This document shows, one piece after another, positions 1 to 7,683 of a stretch of DNA of 64,000 nucleotides. Origin of the DNA: Rummeliibacillus sp044763875 (lineage in GTDB: Bacteria > Bacillota > Bacilli > Bacillales_A > Planococcaceae); contig NZ_JBIWGZ010000008.1 in assembly GCF_044763875.1 (NCBI RefSeq), forward strand, positions 1 to 64,000, in the 5' to 3' direction. Within the stretch, counting starts at the first letter, position 1; each line of letters opens with the position of its first letter. Below the pieces are notes generated by a model. It was not told the origin of the DNA. It saw only the letters and a list, made by a program, of their open reading frames with translations, and ran no database searches. The translations under genes were made by a program, and so were the position numbers.

Positions 1-36
1 GCGTTCGTCCTGAGCCAGGATCAAACTCTCCATAAA
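1..36 (-). rRNA. rrs: 16S ribosomal RNA, first 36 nt only
   Basis: Read on the minus strand, these bases carry the universal 16S 5' motif AGAGTTTGATCCTGGCTCAG followed by GACGAACGC. The gene runs off the left edge, so only the extreme 5' end is visible. The mature end near position 36 is placed by similarity to Bacillus 16S. Confidence 0.95.
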
Positions 37-201
37 AGTAAAGTTTGAAAGCTCATTAGCTTTGCTAGCGTATCATCTATAAGATGATATCTATTTTTGT
101 CCTTGTCACTAACATAAGTTAGTGAACAAAGTTTATTGATTAACGTCTTGCTTGTTCAGTTTTCAAGGTTCATATCTCATTGTCATCTTGACGACTTTTA
201 T

Positions 202-230
202 ATCTTATCACTTTCAATTCTTACTGTCAA
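202..230 (-). promoter_or_regulatory. rRNA operon promoter P2
   Basis: On the minus strand a perfect TTGACA (-35, 225-230) is followed after 17 nt by TAAGAT (-10, 202-207). It lies about 165 nt upstream of the 16S 5' end. The leader between contains a stretch typical of Bacillus rrn leaders (CTTGAAAACTGAACAAGC, near 147-165), a likely antitermination region. Confidence 0.8.
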
Positions 231-300
231 GAACTTTTCTGAAAAAGTTTTTTAGTAGAATATTTAGCGATTTACTTAGTACGTCTTAGCGACATTTAAT

Positions 301-330
301 ATAATACAATAGTTTATTTGAGAATGTCAA
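301..330 (-). promoter_or_regulatory. rRNA operon promoter P1
   Basis: A second consensus TTGACA (325-330) with TATTAT (301-306) 18 nt downstream lies about 100 bp upstream of P2. Tandem promoters are usual for Bacillus rrn operons, which supports reading both as genuine. Confidence 0.75.
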
Positions 331-384
331 CACTTTTTGTGAAATAATTTCACCATCCATAAAAGTGCTGTAATCAATATACAA

Positions 385-1260
385 CTATTTTGTAGATTGT
401 TCAATTTTATAATGTCTATGGAAGATTTGATTACTCTTTGTTTCTACGTTTTCGGCTTGAATATATCCCTTACTAATTAGAAACTCAACGAACACTTCCA
501 AATCCACAGAGTAGTTTTTCAATTCTTCTTGTTCATGTAACTCTTGAATTGTCCAATATTCCTTTTCAGACATTACTTTTAATATATGACGAGCTCCATC
601 TGCCGTACGTGAATGAATCAAGAACTCACTAGCTAAGAATAAAAGTTCTAATCTTTTATTAATAGGTTCTTCACTTGAAATCAGCTCTTCATATAATTTG
701 TAAATCTCAGGATCAATTTGCTTTACTTGAGACCATACAGTAACTTCAGGATATAACCCCTTATCCAACACTGCTAATCGAGCTAGGTGATGCAATGACT
801 CTACCACATGATTATAGGCATCTAAATAATTTGTTTCTTCAAAGCATACTTTACCTTCCAAATAATGACGAATTAGCTTTGCAAACTCGATGCCCATTTT
901 GACGTTCCTACCATAGAAGGGAAAGTCCTTTAGATTTTGTTTTAGATTACTTACATACTCATTTCGATCAAATAATATTCTCCCAAATAAAATCCAATCG
1001 ATTAGTTTCTTATTTGTGCCTACAAGTAACCATTTATGTAATTGCTTTTCAGTTATAATATGCATTGCTGCTTTTTGATCTTCAAATGTATAGTGTTTTG
1101 TATAGACTGGTACACGATTATCTTTTGTTATGATCAATAGGATTGTATCGAATGTATCAGTAATTGGACTGACATCTTCTCTTTTTTCTATAATAATAAC
1201 CCCTAATGTATTGGGCTGGCTTGCTCGTTCTTGGTATATTGGACGAAGTAATTGCTCCAT
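385..1260 (-). CDS. ygxA: YgxA-like nucleotidyltransferase-fold protein
   Basis: A 291-residue soluble protein. Its position between perR and an rRNA operon matches ygxA of B. subtilis, a nucleotidyltransferase-like protein of unknown substrate. The N-terminal half is mixed alpha/beta, and the C-terminal third, with acidic helices, looks like a winged-helix module. No catalytic motif can be assigned by eye. The ATG is preceded by AGGAGGATTCTT. The gene is transcribed toward the rRNA promoters with no clear intrinsic terminator before them. The family call rests on synteny and overall sequence impression. Confidence 0.8.
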   Translation of the reverse strand: MEQLLRPIYQERASQPNTLGVIIIEKREDVSPITDTFDTILLIITKDNRVPVYTKHYTFEDQKAAMHIITEKQLHKWLLVGTNKKLIDWILFGRILFDRNEYVSNLKQNLKDFPFYGRNVKMGIEFAKLIRHYLEGKVCFEETNYLDAYNHVVESLHHLARLAVLDKGLYPEVTVWSQVKQIDPEIYKLYEELISSEEPINKRLELLFLASEFLIHSRTADGARHILKVMSEKEYWTIQELHEQEELKNYSVDLEVFVEFLISKGYIQAENVETKSNQIFHRHYKIEQSTK

Positions 1261-1391
1261 AAGAATCCTCCTAGAATAAAATCTCTATATAATAATCTTT
1301 CGACAGTAAAATATAGATTCCTCTTTGTAGTTTCAAATCGTATTGCCTAACTATACTGTTTTTAGTATCCTGTAGTTTAGGAGGCTTACAA

Positions 1392-1763
1392 ATGAAATCC
1401 AATAAGAAACCTTATAAAAGTAAAATTAACAAAATCCGTACATTTGCTTTATCACTTATTTTTATCGGCTTTATCATCATGTATGGCGCCATTATCTTTA
1501 GGGAACATAAATGGTTGGTAGTTATTTTCATGACTCTTGGTGTGCTATGTATTGTCGGTAGCACAATGGTTTATGCTTGGATTGGTTTTTTATCAACACA
1601 AGCCGTTCTAGTTGAATGTCCAAACTGTCATAAACACACAAAGGTGTTAGGTCGTGTAGATATGTGTATGTTTTGTAGCGAACCTTTAACATTGGACAAG
1701 TCATTAGAAGGCAAAGAATTCAATCAAGATTATAACAAAAACCTTGAGCATAAAGAATTATAA
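1392..1763 (+). CDS. ygzB: UPF0295 membrane protein YgzB
   Basis: A 123-residue protein with two hydrophobic segments (about residues 18-38 and 43-66), then a cytosolic zinc-ribbon-like tail with two CxxC pairs (CPNC near 76 and CMFC near 92) that could bind a metal. Its place beside perR is the same as ygzB in B. subtilis; function is unknown there too. AGGAGG lies 7 nt before the ATG. The last 20 or so residues are charged and low in complexity. It is transcribed away from ygxA and toward perR, with terminator-like hairpins between. Confidence 0.85.
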   Translation: MKSNKKPYKSKINKIRTFALSLIFIGFIIMYGAIIFREHKWLVVIFMTLGVLCIVGSTMVYAWIGFLSTQAVLVECPNCHKHTKVLGRVDMCMFCSEPLTLDKSLEGKEFNQDYNKNLEHKEL

Positions 1764-1801
1764 AGTGAAATATCCTGTTAATCAGCACGAATCGAGTTTT
1801 T

Positions 1802-1858
1802 ACGGGCAGTTATTTTTATCAGAATATTCTCGTTTTCTTTTATAACTACACTGCCCGT
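1802..1858 (+). repeat. long inverted repeat downstream of ygzB
   Basis: ACGGGCAGT at the left pairs with ACTGCCCGT at the right across a 39-nt A+T-rich loop that itself contains a TAT/ATA extension of the stem. There is no strong U run after it, so it is more a stem than a terminator on its own. Confidence 0.5.
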
Positions 1859-1872
1859 TCATACGGGGGATG

Positions 1873-1904
1873 AACCTCATTTCTGCCTGAGGCGGGGTTT
1901 TTCA
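1873..1904 (+). terminator. possible terminator of ygzB
   Basis: CCTCA and TGAGG pair around a short loop, followed by CGGGGTTTTTC. The stem is short and interrupted, but the U-rich end and the position after ygzB fit an intrinsic terminator. Confidence 0.5.
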
Positions 1905-1947
1905 ATACAAAATAATATAAGATAGTCTACCATAAAATTCTTAATAG

Positions 1948-1992
1948 AAAAAAGCTATACATCGGTATAAACACCATGTATAGCTTTTTTTT
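1948..1992 (-). terminator. bidirectional terminator between ygzB and perR
   Basis: AAGCTATACAT pairs with ATGTATAGCTT around a 13-nt loop, flanked by A and T runs on both sides. It sits just after the perR stop codon and could also stop rightward transcripts. Confidence 0.85.
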
Positions 1993-2000
1993 GCATTACA

Positions 2001-2444
2001 TTATTGAAGCTTCGTTGCTTTTTCTGCACATTCAGGACAGGTTCCGTATACTTCCAAACGGTGAGAGTTGACCTTGAAGCCTGTAACATGAGCTGCGAGA
2101 TGTTCTACTTCATCAAGTCCAGGGTAATGGAAGTCTACGATTTTACCACATGATTCACAAATAATATGATAATGCTTGCTTGTTACAAAATCAAAACGGC
2201 TAGCGTTATCTCCATAAGTCAATTCTTTTACAAGACCTGATTCACGGAAAACACGTAAATTATTGTATACAGTAGCAACGCTCATATTAGGAAATTTATG
2301 CTCTAATGCTTTATAAATATCATCAGCAGTAGGATGTGACATTGATTCGATCAAGTATTCTAAAATCGCATGACGTTGAGGAGTAATCCTTACGCCAGTT
2401 GTCTTTAGCGTGTCAAGTGCACTTTTTAATTGCATTTCGGACAT
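2001..2444 (-). CDS. perR: peroxide-responsive repressor PerR (Fur family)
   Basis: A 147-residue metal-dependent repressor of the peroxide stress regulon; it loses DNA binding when H2O2 oxidises its iron-bound histidines. Near-identity to B. subtilis PerR is visible over the DNA-binding helices (VRITPQRHAILEYL; MSVATVYNNLRVFRESG). The structural zinc site is intact (CESC near 95 and CPEC near 135), as are the histidines and aspartates around RFDF and HYHI. Three in-frame starts exist; the third (2444) has GAGGTG 7 nt upstream and gives the family's usual N-terminus, so it is chosen. A Per box in its promoter implies autoregulation. Confidence 0.96.
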   Translation of the reverse strand: MSEMQLKSALDTLKTTGVRITPQRHAILEYLIESMSHPTADDIYKALEHKFPNMSVATVYNNLRVFRESGLVKELTYGDNASRFDFVTSKHYHIICESCGKIVDFHYPGLDEVEHLAAHVTGFKVNSHRLEVYGTCPECAEKATKLQ

Positions 2445-2477
2445 CGCCATGCACCTCACTTCATAAGTATTATTTAT

Positions 2478-2492
2478 TTATAATCGTTATAA
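2478..2492 (-). promoter_or_regulatory. Per box of perR
   Basis: TTATAATCGTTATAA matches the Per box consensus TTATAATNATTATAA at all but one position. It lies just downstream of the predicted -10 of perR, where repressor binding would block transcription. Confidence 0.85.
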
Positions 2493-2494
2493 TT

Positions 2495-2524
2495 AGTTTA
2501 CTTAATAAGTGGTACAAATGTCAA
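2495..2524 (-). promoter_or_regulatory. perR promoter
   Basis: TTGACA (2519-2524) and TAAACT (2495-2500) are spaced 18 nt apart on the minus strand, about 50 nt before the chosen perR start. Confidence 0.7.
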
Positions 2525-2689
2525 TAATTCTACCTATCGTTAGAGTGTTTTGTTCACTTTTGAGCTATTGCTTCTTATTTTAAATTGAAAAACGACCGTA
2601 ATTTGCTATGTAAACGAGATCATATTCTCATTAATTTTCTCAATTAAAGGAAGTTAATGATAGTTTAGCCACTTAACAAGAGAAAATAA

Positions 2690-3634
2690 TTAATATCCTT
2701 TTTGAGGATTGATGATATTTTCGAGTTGCTTGTCCCCTTTTAGCCACTTTTTCAAGTTTGGTTTAAAAATATCGAAACTCCGTTCTAAATAACGAGAGGA
2801 ATGACTAGAAACATGTGGTGACACTGTTATATTATCCATTGTCCAAAATGGATGATCTTTAGGCAAAGGCTCTTCTTCAAACACATCACATACTGCATAG
2901 GCTATATCCTTTTGCAAAAGTGCTTCTTGTAATACATCTGTCGCTACCAAGTCACCCCGGCCAAAATTCATAAAGATCGCACTGTCTTTCATCACTTTAA
3001 AATGCTCAGCACCCAATAAATGATGCGTTTCTTTTGTGCTTGGTAATACTGAAATTACAATATCCGCTTCTGGTAAAACAGTCGTCAATTCATCAAACTT
3101 TATCATACCATTCATATAATCTGCGTTCTTACCAGAGCGATTACAACCAATCGTTTTAACACCAAAGCATTGGAGTATACGCCCAATTTCTCCCCCAATA
3201 GCTCCCGGACCTAAAATCAGTGCTGTTGAATCCCGTAATTCTTTGGATTTAGATTTGCGATTCCATTCTGCATTTCTTTCTTTTTCATAAATCCATTGTA
3301 GTGAACGATTATATGCCAGAATATGTGCTATTACTGATTCTGCCATCGGTACTTTGTGAATGCCACGTACGTTTGAAACTGTAATCCCACGGTTTGCTAT
3401 TTCACTTAATGGCATTTTTTCAAGTCCTGCTGAGAAAACCATAATCCATTGTAGCTGATTAGCAATTTCAATATGTCTTTCGGTCAAATCTTCACCATAC
3501 GTGACTAAAATGTCTGCTGTTTTTAATATGTCTTCTTCTACTGAATTACGAAAGATAAAATCTTGCTCCGGAAACTCGTGTAATAGATCTTCTTTTAAAT
3601 CAGGGCGAGGATCGAATGTAAAATATATTCTCAT
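2690..3634 (-). CDS. D-2-hydroxyacid dehydrogenase family protein
   Basis: A 314-residue NAD(P)-dependent oxidoreductase of the D-isomer 2-hydroxyacid dehydrogenase family. The Rossmann motif GPGAIGGEIG is near residue 142, the catalytic Arg is in NFGRGDLV (about 225), Glu in DVFEEEPLP, and His in VSPHVSSHSS near the C-terminus. Compared with SerA it lacks ACT domains, resembling short glyoxylate/hydroxypyruvate reductases. The ATG lies 3 nt after the bcp stop with its AGGGGAA site inside bcp, so the two are probably co-transcribed. In B. subtilis this slot is occupied by gsaB instead. The substrate cannot be told from sequence. Confidence 0.88.
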   Translation of the reverse strand: MRIYFTFDPRPDLKEDLLHEFPEQDFIFRNSVEEDILKTADILVTYGEDLTERHIEIANQLQWIMVFSAGLEKMPLSEIANRGITVSNVRGIHKVPMAESVIAHILAYNRSLQWIYEKERNAEWNRKSKSKELRDSTALILGPGAIGGEIGRILQCFGVKTIGCNRSGKNADYMNGMIKFDELTTVLPEADIVISVLPSTKETHHLLGAEHFKVMKDSAIFMNFGRGDLVATDVLQEALLQKDIAYAVCDVFEEEPLPKDHPFWTMDNITVSPHVSSHSSRYLERSFDIFKPNLKKWLKGDKQLENIINPQKGY

Positions 3635-3637
3635 GCT

Positions 3638-4111
3638 TTATTCCCCTTTTCTACGCAGATAATTTAACACTTCTTCGATATGATTTTTGACACGTACTTT
3701 ACGCCATTCTTTTTCAACAATTCCTTCTTTGTTGATCAAAAAAGTAGAGCGTTCAATCCCCATATATTCGCGGCCATACATTTTCTTTAATTTCCAAACG
3801 TCGTAAGCTTCTGCTACTTCGTGATTTGTATCAATCAGTAATGAAAAAGGTAGTCCATGTTTTTCGATAAACTTAGCATGTTTGTTTTCATCATCGGGGC
3901 TTACACCTAAAATAACAACATCTAAATCGGAAAAATCCTGATGAGCATCACGGAAATCACATGCTTCTGTTGTGCAGCCAGGAGTCATATCTTTAGGATA
4001 AAAATAGAGTACAACTGATTCCTTCCCATTAAAATCGGCTAATGAAACTATTTCTCCCTTTTCATTGAGCAATGTAAACTTGGGTGCTTCTAATCCTTCT
4101 AACATTGTCAT
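3638..4111 (-). CDS. bcp: thioredoxin-dependent peroxiredoxin Bcp
   Basis: A 157-residue peroxiredoxin of the BCP/PrxQ class that reduces hydrogen peroxide and organic peroxides in the cytosol. The peroxidatic cysteine is in the motif PGCTTEACDFRD (about residues 45-56), with the second cysteine five residues later as in PrxQ enzymes; the upstream FYPKDMTPG is typical. GGAGG is 7 nt before the ATG. It corresponds to ygaF, a neighbour of perR in Bacillus. No Per box is visible in its short upstream region. Confidence 0.93.
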   Translation of the reverse strand: MTMLEGLEAPKFTLLNEKGEIVSLADFNGKESVVLYFYPKDMTPGCTTEACDFRDAHQDFSDLDVVILGVSPDDENKHAKFIEKHGLPFSLLIDTNHEVAEAYDVWKLKKMYGREYMGIERSTFLINKEGIVEKEWRKVRVKNHIEEVLNYLRRKGE

Positions 4112-4386
4112 GATAAATCCTCCATTTCATATACTTACTAATATTGTAACAATTTATTTGATGTTCGGATGAATTTTTAACTACAATAAAGTCATACAAT
4201 CTTTAGGTACTCTTTTTCCTGAGAAATAGTTAGTGTAATGAGATATTTTGATAGTAATATCAACATCTAACATATTATCAATACGGAATGGATAAATATT
4301 AACAATATAGAGATATTGACCAATGATGCTTTATCGTTTAAAGTACCAGAATACAGTATATAGAAAGTGAGGTTACCCATTTTCAC

Positions 4387-5481
4387 ATGAAATTAGGTGC
4401 CCGAATATTAAAAACGGGAGTCGCCATTGTATTGGCCTTATTTTTAGCACAGGCATTACATTGTCCATCTCCTATATTTGCAGGAATTGCTGCTATTTTC
4501 TCTTTACAGCCTTCTCTCTATCGTTCTTATCGATCTATAATTGAACAAGTTCAAGGAAATATCATTGGAGCAGTTGTCGCAATTGCTTTTGGCTACATTT
4601 TTGGACAAGAGTTCGTAGCAGTTGGATTAGCAGCAATTGTAACATTATTAGTAATGATTCGATTTAAACTTGAGGATAGTATTTCACTAGCCCTTGTTAC
4701 GATGGTTGTTATTATGGAAGTTCAAGGCGAACAATTTATCACATTTGGACTTATTCGCTTCGCTACCGTTATGATTGGTGTACTATCAGCATTTGCCGTT
4801 AATCTATTATTCCTTCCACCTCGATACGAAACACGTCTTTATGCTTCCCTAAATATTTTACAGGACGATATTATTCGGTGGATTCGCTTGGCAGCTCGTC
4901 AAGCATCAGAGCATACTTCTACAAAACAATCGTTACGAACATTGAAACAGCGATACGAACGTATCAAGATTTTGTATAATCTGTACAAAGAAGAACGTGC
5001 ATATTTTGGTAATAAGAAATTTGTAAAGGCTCGCAAACTAGTTATTTATCGTCAAATGATCTTAACGACTAAAAAGAGTATTGAAGTATTAAATCGACTA
5101 CATTTACATGAAAATGAAATGGCCCATTTACCTGAACGTTTTCGTATTATGATACAAGAACGCTTAGATTATCTACTAACTTATCATGAACAGTTATTTT
5201 TGAAATATACCGGTAAATTAAAGCATGAGCATACTACCTGGGTTGGGAAAGAGGAATATTTACAACGCAATGAAGTAATGGATATATTCGCTCAGCACAT
5301 TGTATTAGCACATGAAGATGAAAATGAAGAAGAATTCTCAAGCTATCATCTACTGCATATTCTTTCTCGAATATTAGATTATGAAGAAAATCTAGAGCAT
5401 TTGGATACTTTGATAAAGGCATACCAAAGCCGTCATTCACATGAAGTTTTAAAAGTAGAAATAGATGATCGAATTATTTAG
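4387..5481 (+). CDS. ygaE: aromatic acid exporter family (DUF939) membrane protein, YgaE-like
   Basis: A 364-residue protein. The first 145 residues hold about four to five hydrophobic segments with the typical start GARILKTGVAIVLALFLAQ and the motif PSPIFAGIAAIFSLQPS. The rest is a cytosolic helical, charged domain of about 215 residues. This arrangement is that of the ArAE_1/DUF939 family, proposed to export aromatic acids; the B. subtilis counterpart near gsaB is ygaE. The GAGG site is rather far (14 nt) from the ATG, but the start matches the family N-terminus. Transport substrate is unknown. Confidence 0.78.
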   Translation: MKLGARILKTGVAIVLALFLAQALHCPSPIFAGIAAIFSLQPSLYRSYRSIIEQVQGNIIGAVVAIAFGYIFGQEFVAVGLAAIVTLLVMIRFKLEDSISLALVTMVVIMEVQGEQFITFGLIRFATVMIGVLSAFAVNLLFLPPRYETRLYASLNILQDDIIRWIRLAARQASEHTSTKQSLRTLKQRYERIKILYNLYKEERAYFGNKKFVKARKLVIYRQMILTTKKSIEVLNRLHLHENEMAHLPERFRIMIQERLDYLLTYHEQLFLKYTGKLKHEHTTWVGKEEYLQRNEVMDIFAQHIVLAHEDENEEEFSSYHLLHILSRILDYEENLEHLDTLIKAYQSRHSHEVLKVEIDDRII

Positions 5482-5595
5482 TAAGGCTGATAATGAAATT
5501 GATTCCGAAAGATTTGTTAGGATTTAATCTATTGTAAAACAGTATCGTTAGATGGTTTCAAAGTCTACATTTGACATGGAACTCAGCACATATAG

Positions 5596-5639
5596 AAAAA
5601 AACTCCAATCGTCTTTAGCTAGACGCATTGGAGTTTTTT
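5596..5639. terminator. bidirectional terminator
   Basis: A stem of about 18 bp (AAACTCCAAT...ATTGGAGTTT, with GTCT/AGAC next to a TTAGCT loop) is flanked by A and T runs. It separates the convergent ygaE and dppC genes and can serve both. Confidence 0.9.
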
Positions 5640-5641
5640 AG

Positions 5642-6538
5642 CTAGTTTTTCATTTTTGGATCAAGTGCATCACGTAGACCATCCCCCATTAGGTTGAAAC
5701 CTAGAACCGTTAACATTATTGCTAAACCTGGGAAGATCATCGTCCAAGGTGCATTGACTAAATAAATTCTAGCATCCGCCAGCATTTTGCCCCATTCTGG
5801 TTGAGGTGCCTGGGCCCCTAGTCCAAGGAAGCCAAGTGCTGCAGCTTCAATGATTGCAGATGCAATTGCAAGTGTGCCTTGCACAATAACCGGCGTCATG
5901 GAATTCGGCAAAATATGTGAGAACAATATTCGAAAATCCTTCATACCAATAGCCTTAGCTGCTGTAATATATTCCTCTTGTTTAATACTCAATACTTTTG
6001 AACGTATCAGTCTTCCAAAATTAGGAATGTTAATCACCGCAATTGCAATCAGAGCATTTGTTAAAGAAGGACCTAATACAGAAACAATTGCAATAGCTAA
6101 AAGAATACTTGGAAACGCTAGTAAGATATCGAAAATACGAGAAATGATCGTGTCTACCCAGCGACCATAGTAACCCGCTACAATCCCCAAAATGCTTCCA
6201 ACTACAACAGAACCTATTACAGAAAAGAAACCAACCATTAAGGAAATTCTAGCTCCATGTATGACTCGAGAAAAAATATCTCGTCCAAAATCATCTGTTC
6301 CAAACCAATGGTCAGCAGATGGCGCTTTTAATCTATTACTCAATTGTTGTTCATTGATTCCTTGTGAAGCAATAAGAGGACCAAATATAGCTAGTAGGAT
6401 AAAGAAAGCCACAATAATCGCTCCAATTAGCGCAACTTTATTTTTTCTAAAGCTACGCCATGCTTCTTTCCATGGACCAGCCGATTGATCTTTCTGTGTT
6501 GAATCATTTGATGTTACATTCGGTGCCATTTGAGACAT
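5642..6538 (-). CDS. dppC: dipeptide/oligopeptide ABC transporter permease (DppC/OppC type)
   Basis: A 298-residue inner-membrane permease, the last gene of the leftward dpp-like operon. A 33-residue cytosolic N-terminus precedes the first membrane segment. The HGARIS motif and a six-segment BPD_transp_1 domain follow, with the ATPase-coupling EAA loop at ITAAKAIGMKDFRILFSHI (about 193-211). It ends in DALDPK, common in DppC proteins. It is separated from dppB by 15 nt. Peptide versus nickel or other substrate cannot be decided from permeases alone. Confidence 0.9.
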   Translation of the reverse strand: MSQMAPNVTSNDSTQKDQSAGPWKEAWRSFRKNKVALIGAIIVAFFILLAIFGPLIASQGINEQQLSNRLKAPSADHWFGTDDFGRDIFSRVIHGARISLMVGFFSVIGSVVVGSILGIVAGYYGRWVDTIISRIFDILLAFPSILLAIAIVSVLGPSLTNALIAIAVINIPNFGRLIRSKVLSIKQEEYITAAKAIGMKDFRILFSHILPNSMTPVIVQGTLAIASAIIEAAALGFLGLGAQAPQPEWGKMLADARIYLVNAPWTMIFPGLAIMLTVLGFNLMGDGLRDALDPKMKN

Positions 6539-6553
6539 ATTGGACTCCTCCTT

Positions 6554-7558
6554 TTAGTCATATTTAATCCTTGGATCAATAAGGCTATATAAAATATCAA
6601 CAATTAAATTAATCATGATAAAGATAAATGCTACCACTAAAATTCCAGATTGAATAACTGGATAATCCCGGAAACCAATTGCATCATAGATATAACGGCC
6701 AATTCCAGGCCAACTAAAGATTGTTTCAGTTAATATAGCACCGCCAAGTAATAGCCCCATTTGTAAACCAATTACTGTTAATACAGGGATAATTGCGTTT
6801 TTTAACGCGTGTTTGTAAACAACCCAGAACATCTTTTGACCCTTAGCACGAGCTGTACGAACATAGTCTGAACGTAAAACTTCAAGCATACTTGACCGTG
6901 TCATACGTGCGATAATAGCCATCGGAATTGTTGCCAATGCTAAAGCTGGTAGAATTACATGCTGAAGTACTACGATTAGTTGATCAAATCGCCCTTGAAG
7001 AATGGTATCTAATACATATAAGTAAGTGATTGGATTAACAGGGTCTCGCGCATCCTCTCGTCCTGATGTTGGTAACATATCTAACTGAATCCCAAACACC
7101 CACTGTTCCATCAAACCAAGCCAGAAAATAGGCATTGATACACCAATTAATGCGATAACCATTGCTGTATAATCGAACCATGAATTTTGGAACCAAGCCG
7201 AAATGATGCCTGCATTTACACCAATAATCACTGCTAAAATAATTGCGCATAAGGATAATTCTAAAGTTGCCGCTAGATACGGCCAAAGCTCACTTGCAAC
7301 CGGTACTTTTGTACGCATTGATTCACCTAGATCACCTGTAAGTAAATCACCTAAGTAATGAAAATATTGCACATACCATGGATTATCTAATCCCAGACTT
7401 GCTCGCAATGCTGCGACTGCTTCTTTCGTAGCCTGTTGACCTAAAATAACTTGCGCAGGGTCACCCGGAATTGCACGGATAATCAAAAATACGATAAACG
7501 TCATTCCGAGCAAAACAGGGATCAACTGTAATAATCTTCTACCGATATAGTGCAGCAT
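6554..7558 (-). CDS. dppB: dipeptide/oligopeptide ABC transporter permease (DppB/OppB type)
   Basis: A 334-residue permease from the chosen start, MLHYIGRRLLQLIPVLLG, the classic DppB N-terminus. An upstream in-frame ATG adds 17 residues but lacks a site, whereas GGAGAGGTG precedes this one. It has six membrane segments. The coupling loop ARAKGQKMFWVVYKHALKN is near 220, and the C-terminus DPRIKYD is typical. It pairs with the downstream DppC to form the channel. Confidence 0.92.
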   Translation of the reverse strand: MLHYIGRRLLQLIPVLLGMTFIVFLIIRAIPGDPAQVILGQQATKEAVAALRASLGLDNPWYVQYFHYLGDLLTGDLGESMRTKVPVASELWPYLAATLELSLCAIILAVIIGVNAGIISAWFQNSWFDYTAMVIALIGVSMPIFWLGLMEQWVFGIQLDMLPTSGREDARDPVNPITYLYVLDTILQGRFDQLIVVLQHVILPALALATIPMAIIARMTRSSMLEVLRSDYVRTARAKGQKMFWVVYKHALKNAIIPVLTVIGLQMGLLLGGAILTETIFSWPGIGRYIYDAIGFRDYPVIQSGILVVAFIFIMINLIVDILYSLIDPRIKYD

Positions 7559-7601
7559 ACCTTCACCTCTCCATCCTCGTGTTGTCATTTTACTTGGATA
7601 A

Positions 7602-7640
7602 AAAATCACCTTTCACCAATAAAAAGTAAAAGGTGATTTT
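7602..7640 (-). terminator. intercistronic hairpin between binding protein and permeases
   Basis: AAATCACCTTT and AAAGGTGATTT pair around a 16-nt loop between the binding-protein gene and dppB, followed on the minus strand by TTTTTTATCC. It can act as a partial terminator or mRNA stabiliser that gives more binding protein than permease. Confidence 0.7.
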
Positions 7641-7683
7641 AATCTTATAAATAGTTTTTCAGTACTTTTCTATTTCTTTTTCT

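Noticed and set aside
339..354. Terminator between ygxA and the rRNA promoters
   Set aside because: GTGAAAT/ATTTCAC is a short A+T-rich stem followed by A rather than T on the minus strand.
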